In this document: piece after piece, positions 12,137 to 24,759 of the stretch
How positions within the stretch are numbered: the stretch's first letter is position 1
How the letters are laid out: the number at the start of each line of letters is the position of its first letter
From: Siphonodentalium dalli
Taxonomy: Eukaryota; Mollusca; Scaphopoda; Gadilida; Siphonodentaliidae
Direction of reading: 5' to 3'
NCBI GenBank assembly: GCA_032622095.1
Contig: CP136069.1
Location: 204,026,690 to 204,090,689 of the forward strand
Length of the DNA stretch: 64,000 nt
The notes under the pieces: model-generated
Told to the model about the DNA's origin: nothing
The model's database searches: none
What the model saw: the letters and a program-made list of their open reading frames with translations, nothing else
Program-made: the position numbers and the translations under genes

Positions 12137-13968
12137 CAGCATCAGTTTTTCCTACCAGTATCATAATAATTCATCAGGACCACTTGACCAGGGGTGGAAA
12201 TGTTCAGTACTCACCAATGAATGTTCGTCACTGATTGTCATATATGTAGGCGACCGGGATGAACTTCTCAATCTTTGAAGGATAAACCCGGCTTCAGACA
12301 TCTCTTGTGTCGTCTGCATGTAATATATGATAACTATTGATTCATGATTTGACAATGTATTAATATATGTATTACGAGTATGATGAACTGCAAATGATGG
12401 TGTCAATGGGCTATTAAACCAGCTTGAGTTATAGCGTAACCTCGCATTAGCAATAAGGGAATTCAGACTGGCGCGATGTCAGTGTCTTATGCTATTAATC
12501 TCACGCGGATTAATTGGACATAATCTATAATAATGAATGATTGATGAGTGTTTTGACAGGAAAAACATATCAACATAAAATTGATGGATCACAAATTAGA
12601 GCATTTGTATCTGCAATCAATATGCATCAAATGTCATCATCTTGATTGCAGTAAATTGATTGATTTTTTATTCATACAATAACAAACTGAACATGATATG
12701 TGTTTAATATTTATTTTTTTTGGTTTTTCGTTCTGGAGTTATTCATCTTTGTAGATTTGGAAGTGTTGGTTTTTTGTCTGTATCTCCAATACCAGTTGAT
12801 GGATATCAATGAAATTTGGTTTGGATGTTCAATAAATTGAGTGTTCAATCGTTTTGTTCATGATTTCCATTCTACAGTTATTTATCTTTGTTTTTATGAA
12901 AATGTTGGGGTTTTTTTCCCCGTCCAAGCAGCTTTCTCAACCATACTTTGTCTGTTCAAATTTGCTACCGTGGGGGTATGCCAGCACCAACTGTGCAATC
13001 TCTTGTTGTATGTGTCATCCCGTGCTAAGGGCAGTAGGAACATGACCAACCATGATCATGCTTTTGAACACTCAATTGATTGCCCTCATAGTAGTGAACA
13101 TCCATACCATTCGTCAACTGGTGGTGGAGATATCTGCTCAGATGGACAAAAAAACAACATTTCCAGATAAACAAAGATGAATAACTCATGAATTGAAAGT
13201 CTGGAAAAAATGATTGAACACTCCGTTGAATGCCCTCATAGTAGTGAACATCCACACCAACATTCATTGAGATTTGTCAAACGGTGGTGGAGATATCTGC
13301 TCTGAAAAACAACATTTCCAGATAAAGGAAGATGAATAACTCTAAAATGGAAAATCTGGAAAAAAACGATTGAATGCCCTCATAGTAGTTAACATCTATA
13401 ACAAATTCATCCAGATCCGACAACTGGTGTTTGAGATATCTGCCCAGAAGGATGGATGGACAGACGGAGGGATTGATGTCCGGATGGAGGTCAATCGAGT
13501 ATACCCTCATTCTCTTTGAGAGACGGGGTATAAAATATAATAGATGGCACAATGGATTTATCTGCTTGAATGCAGTATACATTCTGTTCCAGACTTCATA
13601 AAATGATGGAAGTTAGAGAAAAACATAATTACAGCTTTGTACAATGTATGGTGTGTATGGGTTTTCGTCACCCGATCATGTACCCAAGAGAATATTAAAC
13701 TATATTTTACCGAAAATTCCAGCCACACCGATCGTAGAATTTGAGAAAACACAGTACATAGCACAAGATTTTGGACTGATTTAAACCAAATTTGTTGTTG
13801 TGACTTGGGGTACTCTTGGCAGTCATAATGGTGTTTTGGTTAACTTATTAAAAAAAATTAAATTTAAATTGAGCAAGGAGTTCAATCTAAATTAAATTAA
13901 AAAAAAATTTATATTTAATTATCAAATTTTTTTTTATTTTATTATATATTTTTTTTAAATTTATTTAT
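12137..13968. other. No gene recognised; degenerate repeats
   Basis: 12700-13520 contains diverged direct repeats (TGCCCTCATAGTAGTGAACATC at 13082, 13230 and 13376; ACTGGTGGTGGAGATATCTG). It ends in GGATGGATGGACAGACGG text of a style common in mollusc intergenic DNA. Reading frames here look like by-products. 13850-13968 is AT-rich low complexity. Confidence 0.6.
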
Positions 13969-14941
13969 TTAGGCCAAAAAAAAAAAAGGATTTTGATTCT
14001 CAGGCAATTTTTTTTGAGAATCGATGAGGGAGCGAGGGTTTTATTTTTATTTTTTATTTTTGTTATGGGGATAATGCCCATAGTTAGCATGGGTTATTAT
14101 ACCTTACCAGGTTAAGAAAATGTAAGGAGAACATTGTTTTGATATAAACTAATGTACTCCACTATAAAGAATGACCAATTATCACATTTTCTCAGTGGGT
14201 TCCTCATCCCCCAGTTCGCCAATAAACAGCTTTTTCCTGAGCTGGCCTAGGGTAAGATCGTTCTCAACGTTGTAGATGGACCAGTCTACTAACGTTTTAT
14301 CACCTGTTGTCACATTTAATGGGATGAGCATATTTGCGTTTCTAATATTGTTTCGTAACAAGCATGTCTAATAACAACAAACAGAACTAAATATCCGGTT
14401 CAATTACTCAAATAAAAATACGGAACGTGAATACAATCGAAACGAAAAGATATAGAAAGTCTAGAATGACTTATTATGCCGTATCTGAATAAGTATTATG
14501 TACCTCAATACATGCTAGCCATAAAAACTTCAACTACTGTTATAATAAACCAGCATACACATCGCCAATACGCACCATATTTCTTTCCGGGTTTGCGTTC
14601 CCGAAATTGGAAATCTCAGAATTGTTTACCGCACGAAAAGTGGGTTATCTACCTTTTCGAATTGATAAAATGCTGAAATATATGAACACATTTGACTTAA
14701 TAAACTTGGGGTTTGGGCAGCTTGTGGTGACAATATACCTGGTAGTTATCATTGCCTAGTGTCTGTTTTTGAATACCAACACATACACCATTGTATGTCT
14801 ACCATATTCGATGTTTGAAACATAATTAATTTCTGTTTTCTAGTTTCCTATTTTCGTGTTATCATTTGACAGCTTCGGTCAAATTGAAAAGCGTAATAAA
14901 ATGGTTCAACCGAGAATCAAAACCCTTTTTTTTTTTGGCCT
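13969..14941. mobile_element. Element with AGGCCAAAA..TTTTGATTCTC ends
   Basis: Left end GGCCAAAAAAAAAAAAGGAT then TTTGATTCTCAGGC; right end GAGAATCAAAACCC then TTTTTTTTTGGCC. A second copy lies at 31025-31612 and shares AGCATGGGTTATTATACCTT. Neither copy shows a gene. Confidence 0.7.
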
Positions 14942-15549
14942 TATATATTTTTTTTAAATTGAGCAAGGAATTCAATCTTATTTTTTTTTAAGAGTGAATA
15001 TTTTTTTTTTAAATGGCCATAAAAATAGTCAGATCAGATCCATATTCGAACTCGATCTGTCTTTTGGGCTGAGAAATTCATATACAAAATTTGGTTCCGA
15101 TCAGATATAAAATGTTTGAGTTATCGCACCATGCGTAAAGTGTATACGGACAGATGGACAGACAGATGGGCAGATGGACGAACGACGAGTGGTCAATCTG
15201 GACATTGACACTATGTTTACCATACTATGGTATGGGTAAACTCAAAAGAGGTTATAAAATGAGTGCTGAATATTATGAAACTAAATTGTGTTTCGTGAAT
15301 TGACTCCATAATGACAAGAAAATCTGCTTATGAATACTATGCTTAGGCTGTTGTAAAGATTGAACATGCAAATGTAAATAGATAGGTTTTGCAAACTCAT
15401 GGTAAAATATATCAGTTATGATTACAGTTAGGGCACTACGTTACCAAGCTATGAGCACATTCTAACTGGAACCGTGAAGCCATAACAGCCATAATGGATA
15501 GAGTTTCATTTGGTGTATATATATATATAGACTCAGTCAACTAGGTTTG
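14942..15549. other. No gene recognised
   Basis: 14985-15240 is a mollusc-style repeat (TTTGGTTCCGATCAGATATA, then GGACAGATGGACAGACAGAT). 15250-15549 shows nothing beyond a short TA tract at 15518-15530. Confidence 0.5.
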
Positions 15550-15940
15550 TTAATCCTTTACCCAACAGAACGGCCCTGTGCCAATGCATTCTCTTATATA
15601 TGCGAGTCGACCATAGGTCGCCTCGCATATATAAGAGAATGCATTGGCTTAACACATTAAAAATTATAAAATTGTTAAAGAATGTAAGAAAAAATGGTAA
15701 AAAAAGATTTTTTTTTAGGCCAATGCATTCTCTTATATATGCGAGGCGACCTATGGTCGACTCGCATTTATAAGAGAATGCATTGGCACACGGAATAACT
15801 GTAACCATCACAATGTGGTCAATGAGCCGGTTCCAATGATATCCATATCTGTATGGTTCTACTGAGACAGACCGAAGATATTTTAGGCTGTTGAAGCTTT
15901 ATTTCGCCGGTTTTGGCCGGTTTGTTGGGTAAAGGGTTAA
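15550..15940. mobile_element. TTAA-type element, CCCTTTACCCAACA ends, two hairpins
   Basis: TTAA at 15550-15553 and 15937-15940. Ends CCTTTACCCAACAGAACGGC and CCGGTTTGTTGGGTAAAGGG. Contains the shared hairpin twice (15576-15648 and 15719-15787) in opposite order. Siblings: 28628, 45408, 48777, 49310. Confidence 0.88.
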
Positions 15941-16258
15941 CCTCTTCGCTGCTATTACGGACGTAAAAGTGCACGCCGTGTGCTATATGGTCCGTAGGTA
16001 CTACGGACCTACTTCAGCACACTAGAAGTAGGCCATTATACATAACTGGAACTCAGAGATTAGTGCATCGGAATAACTGTATCTCGACGTTTCAAACAGT
16101 GTATGATGTTCCACGATTGTGAACAATAATAGCCTTTCAGCTGAGTCACTTTTATGGTTCTTTTGACATTCCCGCTATATTTTCCCATTGGAAAATGCCA
16201 ATAACGTCAACAGCCCAGCACACGACGTCATAACGTCATTTAGCAGCTAAGAGGTTAA
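15937..16258. mobile_element. TTAA-type element, CCTCTTCGCTGCTA ends
   Basis: TTAA at 15937-15940 (shared with the previous element) and 16255-16258. Left CCTCTTCGCTGCTATTACGG, right CATTTAGCAGCTAAGAGG. No internal gene. Confidence 0.85.
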
Positions 16259-17507
16259 TGGCAAAAAAACTTAAAATTATTTGGATATGAAATTGATGGA
16301 AATAACTTCTTTATCAGGTCTGGGTGAACCTGCAGGATCAATCTTTATGAGACTGATAGGTATTCATGGCACAGTGCTCACTGGTGTAAGAGAGGTAACT
16401 CTAAATTGCTTGAATATATTTAAATTTTGTTTGAAGATTTGTGTCAAAATTTATTTGCAGATCTATTGGGAGTCATTGGATTTTGACTGGCAGAGTAATT
16501 AAACTTTAAAGTGTGTGATTCCCAAAGGGATTCCCACAAACTTTGTTTAATTACTCTGCCGGTCAAAGCCGATGACCCCAATTGATCTGCAAGTCATTTC
16601 TTATAATCATATACCAGTACATTTTAATAGAACATTAATAATTTGTACAACTTTTCAAAAGTACCACAACAATTGCAAGTAACATATATTGTTCAAATTC
16701 CAACACAGGCTCCCAATAACAAACAAACACTTGAAGTGACATAGGTGGTTCATCGCTTTTTGTGAAGTGGACACCATGCACAGAGCGCGTGCACACGGTC
16801 GGCTTGGAGTGACGTAGGTGGTTCATCGCTTTTTGTGAAGTGGTCGACTTCAGTTATTGCCTGATGAATGTCTGAAACATTTGTGGAAACCTTATCGCGA
16901 TTTGTACTGATGCTTTAGGAAGCTAATTGTGTGAATGCAGATGGTGTGTTATTATACATGTTTATATTGAATATTTATTAAATAATTATTCTGTGTCTTT
17001 CACGTAAGAAATCCAATTTTTTTTTTAAGTTTTGATTGAATTATAGAACAGTTTAGAGTGATTCCTATTATCACAGGTGCATGCAGACGGCGAACGACCG
17101 ATCGTTGGCCCACCCAGACCTGTTTATTCTCTATTGCCATTCAATCACCACATCACTTTGAGGTGGTGCTGAAGTTAACAAATATTCCACCCCAGCAGAA
17201 CTCCCGAGTTATTTACAATCAAGCATGTATGTAGTGTGTCTGACATTTGCAGAATGAGGTCCCAGAGATTGAATTCAGTGATGCTAGCCTGCTAGAACAA
17301 TACAACAATAACAAAATTTATGTAGAAGATATTGATCAGTGTCAAAACATTTAAAATTCCAGGCTAATCAGAAATAACTATTTGTTTACCTTTAAACCTT
17401 GATTGCTTCACTCAGCTGGGCATAATAAAATACTGCAGGAAGACATCACACAGCACACGACTCATCCATGTATGTTGCAGCAGTATATTCCATTTCATTT
17501 CATCAAT
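16259..17507. other. No gene recognised; small repeats
   Basis: 16484-16570 is an inverted repeat (TGACTGGCAGAGTAATTAAAC against TTTAATTACTCTGCCGGTCA, first arm 21 nt with one gap). A 35-bp unit with AGGTGGTTCATCGCTTTTTG recurs at about 16740 and 16814. 17230-17290 is an H-element stub. Confidence 0.6.
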
Positions 17508-17549
17508 GATTTCAGCTGGGTATCATCAAATACTGCAGGTAAACTCAGG

Positions 17550-17678
17550 AAGACATCACACAGCGCACCATTTAGCAGACCATCATCCCTGTAGACATCA
17601 CACAGCGCACCATTTAGCAGACCATCATCCCTGTAGACATCACACAGCGCACCATTTAGCAGACCATCATCCCTGTAG
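17550..17678. repeat. 42-bp tandem repeat, three copies
   Basis: Unit AGACATCACACAGCGCACCA continuing TTTAGCAGACCATCATCCCTG; one unit boundary every 42 bp. Flanking text at 17440 (AGACATCACACAGCACACG) is a diverged extra half unit. Confidence 0.85.
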
Positions 17679-18191
17679 GTTGAAGCTTTGACAGCAGCAT
17701 ATCTTGAGCTCACATTCCATTTTGTTTGATATATTTTGTTGAGAATCTTTCTCGGAAAAATTCTAAGCTTCATAATCATCATCAAATGGTGTCGTTTCGT
17801 TCCTTTAATAGTTTGTCGCCATAGTTAATCATCATAAATATATCTTGAATTGTACAGGTAGTTATCTAGTTGAAGTATTTTAATTCAATGTCAATGATTT
17901 CAGCTGAGCATCACAAAATCTGTATAAAATGTAATTCACCATCCAGTCATCCCTCAGGCTTCCTACACCTCAACATGAACAAAATTCCATGGCTTTTATA
18001 AAACATTTCCAGGATTTTCAAGAAATTTCCAAGATCTTCCCCTGACAAAATTCCAGAAGTTTTTCATACCTATCCAAATTTGAAAATTGATTTATGAATC
18101 AATTGTTCCATTTTCTCCTCTTATAATTCATATTCGTTGATTGAATTTGGAATCACCAGGCATATTGTGTATGATAAGTTAGGGAAAACAT

Positions 18192-18729
18192 TCACAATAC
18201 TACAGTATCACGCCGCTTTTTTAATTCCTGCCTGCTATTACTAGTAGGCTCACCCCCAACTTTTTTGAGGGCCTTATCCCCATTTAGACTGTGGTGCCAG
18301 GCTTCCATGTGACGGTGGTCTCGTCTGCGCTGAGATGGGGTCTTCTTACACTTATTCTTGGTGCTAGCCTCTCCGATGGTGGCGGGTTGCTGGTTGGCTC
18401 TCTTACACTGATTATTGGTGCTAGCCTCTCCGATGGTGGCGGGTTGCTGGTTGGCTCCAGTGTCCAGGACATGGCTGGTGGAGGCCCTGAAAAGGACCAT
18501 GGCGGTGTGACCTGGACGTCCAAATACAGCTGCACATGGCTGCCTGAATGATGGAGATACATGTCAGGCAGGGGTCCACATGCAGTGAGCTGAGTAGGAG
18601 GGGCCTGACCTCAGCGGGTATTATAGATGAATCTGCGGAGGTCAGTAATCTGCTCAAGCAAAATGGACCGAACCGACTGGCGATCGAATCTCCAATGATT
18701 ATGACGGATGAAGTGTTTGCAATGATCAA
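18192..18729 (-). pseudogene. Decayed mobile-element-like reading frame (GDSI motif)
   Basis: Minus-strand frame 18729-18560 reads SSVIIIGDSIASRFG; a second frame, 18500-18192, reads KKTPSQRRRDHRHMEA. The GDS block resembles the start of SGNH-hydrolase-like domains, and basic KSPSQxRRD blocks occur in invertebrate mobile-element proteins. The link is by eye and uncertain. The two blocks are in different frames and no long intact frame exists. An internal 57-bp unit is duplicated at 18344-18400 and 18401-18457. An alternative is chance. Confidence 0.3.
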
Positions 18730-18739
18730 TTTAGCCTAA

Positions 18740-19230
18740 AAGTTGTTTTGTCTCATTGATTATCAGTCACTAGTGTCAGCCCAATTCATGGCAACGGTGT
18801 GATAATCAAATTATATTTACACCATCAGCGGGTTTTTTAATCACAATGCTAATTACAATGAAATCCCAGTTTAGATTATTGCACATTGTGAATTACACAC
18901 ATCTGTGGTGTTCTAATAGACAGCTAGAAATTTAAGATATTATTCGAAAGAATTGCTTGTAATTTTGCCATTGAACTAAATGTATCATTAGATTTACATA
19001 ATTTCATTTAATTAAAATCACCAAAATGTATTCCATAAACCCTGATATATTCATTGTTGACCTCTGACTTTTTTGAAGGTTACATTTTGTGAGTAAGACG
19101 CACATTTTAAATGCAGTTTTCTTATTTATTATTATATTGGGGTTTTCGTCATTGGTTCAGGAACTTCAGTCATTAGGTGATCAAATACTTGAGAATAAGT
19201 TGTAGTTTACATTATTTTTGGTTAAAACTA
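18740..19230. other. No gene or repeat recognised
   Basis: AT-rich, no coding signal and no internal duplication noticed. Confidence 0.5.
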
Positions 19231-19404
19231 CAGTAATGCTCTAATTAATCGACTCCTTAACCACAGCAGAATTATGGGTAACTTTTCAGGATTTAGTCGG
19301 AAATATGGCTTGTTGCCATTCATCGGAATATTTCCGACTAAATCCTGAAAAAGTTACCCATAATTCTGCTGTGGTTAAGGAGTCGATTAATTAGAGCATT
19401 ACTG
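19231..19404. mobile_element. TA-flanked foldback MITE, copy b
   Basis: Near-perfect palindrome from CAGTAATGCTCTAATTAATC to GATTAATTAGAGCATTACTG, flanked by TA. Short loop around ATTCATCGGAAT. Confidence 0.9.
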
Positions 19405-20640
19405 TAGAGGTGGGCTGTCCTAATCGGATGAAGGATACCCCATGGCAGCCAGTGGGGGAAATGTTTTATGCACTCAAGTTATGCTCTGGAAAGGTAAGTC
19501 GGATGCAGACATAGATGGTCAGACTGACATACTGAATTGAGTAGTTCCAAACAAAATTGCCCAATCGGCCTCTGTGCAAGTTTTTAAAACATTTACAGCA
19601 CAGAAGATGTAGGAATACAAGCTTGAACAAAATTCTGCATGTTGCAAAAATATTTTAGTGGAAAAAGGGGATAAATCAATAAAAGTCGGACAGACCTCAT
19701 AATCACAGGTTCCCATGGTACAAAATATCTGTGCTACGGACGGATGGACGGACAGACAGACCTCATAATCGCAGGTGCACAGGTTCCCATGGTACTGAAT
19801 ATCTGTGCCATGGATGGAAGGACAGACGGACCTCATAAACGCAGGTGCACAGGTTCCCATCAGACTTGTTTACCCTCCCGATTTTCGCGGGAGACTCCCG
19901 ATTTTAATCGTCTTTTCCCGCGCTCCCGATCCAGAAACAGAATCTCCCGATTTCAAATGTCTATACCAGATTTAAAAAATAATGTACAGTGATTAATAGA
20001 CTGTCCCTGTGGCGACTAACACAGGCGCAAAAATCAATTAGCTAGCGGCTGACCACACGCTGTGAAGCCATGCGGGTGCAATAAATCAATTTAGACTAAT
20101 CCTACCAGCGACACTCGTTTTCATGTCGGCTTTGATTCTAAATGGTACTAAATATCTGTGCCAAGCATCCAAACATTTTAAGATCGGACAAAGTTGCATC
20201 TACAGACAAGCTGATTCCTATATACCCCCCCCACCGCCATAACTCGACAGCAATTTTGTACCAACTATAAAGCGATGCATTACCTACTAAGAATGTTGGA
20301 TTTTTAATTCATGGAACTACACAAACTTGTGATTTTGGTGTGGCTCAAAAGTTATGCTATTCCCAATTGATGTTTGATAATTTGGTTACACGATCCACAC
20401 AAGATTGGACATGTGAAATTGGGGTATTGTCCAGGATATTTGAGCCATTGGTTGGAGATTTTGCAACCTTGGGGTGGGGGGACACAATTTAGCCGCTTTT
20501 AGGCATGCGACTTTTACCAACTCATGATAAATGTTAACATGAAAGAAGATCACACATGTTATAAAATAAACAATCAATTGAGGCATAATTAACTTTGAAT
20601 GAAGGGGATGAGAAAATGAACATATACCACAACAATAAAA
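19405..20640. other. No gene recognised; duplicated 90-bp unit
   Basis: Around 19680-19860, CAGACCTCATAA(T/A)C(G/A)CAGG followed by GGTTCCCATGGTAC and ATATCTGTGC repeats two to three times, in a GGACGGACAGACAGAC context. The rest shows nothing supportable. Confidence 0.55.
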
Positions 20641-20649
20641 TAGCCTGGT

Positions 20650-21195
20650 TTACAAATATTAAGGGTCCACTTAATGTTCGAATCCCAGATGACATTATAT
20701 ACATAATATTCTATAGTATATACCTTCTGAAAGAGGAAGGTCCAAAACATTGTATTATCAACTTATCTGGTAAAATAATCTGAGCATGTTGTGCTCTGTT
20801 TTTAATTTCAATCTGGTCTATAGTGCCAGTCTATTATTCTCAATGGAAGGGGAATAACTCTATAGTGCCAGTCTATTATTCTCAATGGAAGGGGAATAAC
20901 TCTATAGTGCCAGTCTATTATTCTCAATGGAAGGGGAATAACTCTATAGTGCCAGTCTATTATTCTCAATGGAAGGGGAATAACTTTATCTCTTAGTTGT
21001 AAATATGATGCATTCTTCGGTAAATAACAGGCAAAGTCTTGTGTGATTCTGAGAACCTTGGTGGACACTCCTTGGCCACAGCTGTTCCGTATTCTGGTGG
21101 AATATATATATTTTTGGTTCCTCTTCCAAATGGTAAAAAGTATGGAATATGTTGTATATAATGTGATCTGGCCATTCGAAAATTAAGTGGGTTTT
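20650..21195. mobile_element. Element with CCACTTAAT ends and an internal 42-bp array
   Basis: Left GGTCCACTTAATGTTCGAAT, right ATTCGAAAATTAAGTGGG. Inside, 20817-20984 holds four copies of a 42-bp unit (CTATAGTGCCAGTCTATTAT..). A diverged single-unit relative is at 25786-26253. Confidence 0.75.
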
Positions 21196-21609
21196 GAAGG
21201 TTGAAAAAATGTGGATGCAGGCTTGGAGGGAAAAAATAAAAATAAAATTATGCATCACCATGACAACAATTGCCAAAAAGGAATTATTTAAAAAGAAACA
21301 GAACAAATAACAAAATATCATTTTATTCTTCTCTCGGAAAAGAATTATAGCAAAATTCAAACAGTTGTATACGACTATGTATATAGAGCTCACAACACAA
21401 TTGTGCTATATGAGAGGCTACCAAGTCCCTTTTTCTTATGCCAGATTTTGGGTGTGTTGGAGCCGTATGGCGAATTCTGTATTATCGTACGCCGGATTCC
21501 AACTGCAATAATTGAATCCCAGGGAAATTCAACAATTCAGTCATATTACTTAATATTCTTCACAATCTGGAGCTTTCCAAATCGTGTAAATACATACATT
21601 GTATATATA
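21196..21609. other. No gene recognised
   Basis: Short frames only; nothing resembles a known protein. Confidence 0.5.
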
Positions 21610-21862
21610 TTAATTGACCCTTCCATATCTGGAGCTTCATGAAATTTTTGCGAAAATCCCATATACCCTGTGCCAATGCATTCTCTTATATATGCGAGTC
21701 GACCATAGGTCGCCTCGCATATATAAGAGAATGCATTGGCCTAACAATTTTTTTTTTCTTCCAATTTTTTACAATTTTAATAATTTATTCTTATATTCTT
21801 TAACAGACTTATTTTGTAGGTTTAGGGCCGATGAGATCAGCCCCTGGCACTCAAAGGGTTAA
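21610..21862. mobile_element. Chimeric TTAA-type element
   Basis: The left part (CCCTTCCATATCTGGAGCTT) is from the CATGACTGGAGC family; the right part (GCCCCTGGCACTCAAAGGGTTAA) is from the CCCTTTGAGTGCC family; they join around the shared hairpin at 21670-21741. Suggests recombination through the hairpin. Confidence 0.75.
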
Positions 21863-22039
21863 AGCCCACCGCTCGCTTCCGGTCAACTTTGCCTCAAAAT
21901 TAAGGAATCTTCCTGCGGGGTGAAATACAGTTAATCTACTAGAGAACGCCCTCTCAAGTAAAAATATAAAATAGACCAATAAGGTAATACATCAATATAT
22001 TTGAGAATTTATTATGACAATTAAGCACCAATTATTTAA
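21859..22039. repeat. TTAA-bounded segment repeated at 31847-32039
   Basis: Begins TTAAAGCCCACCGCTCGCTT and ends ATTATTTAA. At both loci it directly abuts a CATGACTGGAGC element on its right, so the pair may have duplicated together. Confidence 0.7.
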
Positions 22040-22149
22040 CCCTACCATGACTGGAGCTTCCGAAAATTTTGAAAAACCCTGTGCCAATGCATTCTCTTAG
22101 AAATGATAGTCTCCCATAGGGAGCCTCGCATATATAAGAGAATACATTG

Positions 22150-24056
22150 GCCTAACAACATTTACCTTGACCTTGTAAGCCACTGCATTCTCTATATATA
22201 TGTGAGGCTCCCTGGGAGACTCGCATATATCAGAGAATACATTGGCCTAACAACATTTACCTTGACCTTGTAAGCCACTGCATTCTCTATATATATGTGA
22301 GGCTCCCTGGGAGACTCGCATATATAAGAGAATACATTGGCCTAACAACATTTACCTTGACCTTGTAAGCCACTGCATTCTCTATATATATGTGAGGCTC
22401 CCTGGGAGACTCGCATATATAAGAGAATACATTGGCCTAACAACATTTACCTTGACCTTGTAAGCCACTGCATTCTCTATATATATGTGAGGCTCCCTGG
22501 GAGACTTGCATATATAAGAGAATACATTGGCCTAACAACATTTACCTTGACCTTGTAAGCCACTGCATTCTCTATATATATGTGAGGCTCCCTGGGAGAC
22601 TCGCATATATAAGAGAATACATTGGCCTAACAACATTTACCTTGACCTTGTAAGCCACTGCATTCTCTATATATATATGTGAGGCTTCCTGGGAGACTCG
22701 TATATATAAGAGAATACATTGGCCTAACAACATTTACCTTGACCTTGTAAGCCACTGCATTCTCTATATATATATGTGAGGCTCCCTGGGAGACTCGTAT
22801 ATATAAGAGAATACATTGGCCTAACAACATTTACCTTGACCTTGTAAGCCACTGCATTCTCTATATATATATGTGAGGCTCCCTGGGAGACTCGTATATA
22901 TAAGAGAATACATTGGCCTAACAACATTTACCTTGACCTTGTAAGCCACTGCATTCTCTATATATATGTGAGGCTCCCTGGGAGACTCGTATATATAAGA
23001 GAATACATTGGCCTAACAACATTTACCTTGACCTTGTAAGCCACTGCATTCTCTATATATATGTGAGGCTCCCTGGGAGACTCGAATATATCAGAGAATA
23101 CATTGGCCTAACAACATTTACCTTGACCTTGTAAGCCACTGCATTCTCTATATATATGTGAGGCTCCCTGGGAGACTCGAATATATCAGAGATTACATTG
23201 GCCTAACAACATTTACCTTGACCTTGTAAGCCACTGCATTCTCTATATATATGTGAGGCTCCCTGGGAGACTCGAATATATCAGAGATTACATTGGCCTA
23301 ACAACATTTACCTTGACCTTGTAAGCCACTGCATTCTCTATATATATGTGAGGCTCCCTGGGAGACTCGCAAATATCAGAGAATACATTGGCCTAACAAC
23401 ATTTACCTTGACCTTGTAAGCCACTGCATTCTCTATATATATGTGAGGCTCCCTGGGAGACTGACATATATAAGAGAATACATTGGCCTAACAACATTTA
23501 CCTTGACCTTGTAAGCCACTGCATTCTCTATATATATGTGAGGCTCCCTGGGAGACTCGCATATATCAGAGAATACATTGGCCTAACAACATTTACCTTG
23601 ACCTTGTAAGCCACTGCATTCTCTATATATATGTGAGGCTCCCTGGGAGACTCGCATATATCAGAGAATACATTGGCCTAACAACATTTACCTTGACCTT
23701 GTAAGCCACTGCATTCTCTATATATATGTGAGGCTCCCTGGGAGACTCGAATATATCAGAGATTACATTGGCCTAACAACATTTACCTTGACCTTGTAAG
23801 CCACTGCATTCTCTATATATATGTGAGGCTCCCTGTGAGACTCGCATATATAAGAGAATACATTGGCCTAACAACATTTACCTTGACCTTGTAAGCCACT
23901 GCATTCTCTATATATATGTGAGGCTCCCTGGGAGACTCGTATATATAAGAGAATACATTGGCCTAACAACATTTACCTTGACCTTGTAAGCCACTGCATT
24001 CTCTATATATATGTGAGGCTCCCTGGGAGACTCGTATATATAAGAGAATACACTTG
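22150..24056. repeat. 95-bp tandem array of hairpins, about 20 copies
   Basis: Unit: CCTAACAACATTTACCTTGA, CCTTGTAAGCCACTGCATTC, TCTATATATATGTGAGGCTC, CCTGGGAGACTCGCATATAT, AAGAGAATACATTGG (some 97 bp). Each unit contains one imperfect hairpin with GGCTCCCTGGGAGAC at its apex. Variants (CAGAGAATAC, TCGAATATATCAG, TCGTATATA) are clustered, as expected from local duplication. Confidence 0.95.
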
Positions 24057-24082
24057 CACATGATTTTTAATGCTGCACCAAC

Positions 24083-24759
24083 CAGGGACCAGCCGAGAGG
24101 GCGACGTGGGCGACTTCTTCACCCTAGCGCCGTCCGCTTCGCCTTATTTTCGCAGTAGGGCGAAGTTCAAGTCGCCCTAAAAATTCCAAAGTTGACTGAC
24201 GAAATTCGGCATTACCGTGATTACTACACCTTAATACCATGAAGATTACAACTCACACCTCTCACAATGTGTCAATTCATCACTCCCTCTATGGAGTTTG
24301 GTTAAAGAAATTTTAAAACAAATTCATTTGTGAAGCATATTAAAATTTCAAACGGGATTACTAACAGAGCGCAGTAAAAGTGTTCATGATTTCGTTTCGT
24401 TTCTGTTTGATAAATATTGTTGGCATTTTTAACAACCCGAAAAATATGAAATAAAATCCTGTCATTCTCTCACAATTACGATATAAAATGCTGCTATCTT
24501 CTCACAATTATGTTTGGGTATTATTAATAGTTATTAGGGTCATGAAGTGAACATAATGACTCCATATTTCAACCATTGTTTCATAAGTTTAATTGACATA
24601 TTTCATCTCTCCTATTTTCGTTCTATAGCGACTCATGTCGTAGTACTGATCAATTTAATTTTGTAGACTCACTTCGCCCTATAGAACGGCCACTTCGCCT
24701 TATTCTTATAGTAGGGCGAAGTCATTTCGCCCTGAAAATCTGGTCTAGGCTGGTCCCTG
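24083..24759. mobile_element. hAT-like element, CAGGGACCAGCC ends
   Basis: Starts CAGGGACCAGCCGAGAGGGC, ends TCTAGGCTGGTCCCTG; flanked by GCACCAAC on both sides (24075-24082, 24760-24767). Internal TAGGGCGAAGT motifs near both ends. Longer sibling at 54335-55646. No transposase frame. Confidence 0.88.

Noticed and set aside
20808-21068. 86-codon minus frame with VIPLPLRIIDWHYR repeats
   Set aside because: Comes from the 42-bp tandem repeat (a multiple of 3), not a gene.
22150-24056. CRISPR-like regular direct repeats
   Set aside because: Units are contiguous with no unique spacers, and the genome is eukaryotic.
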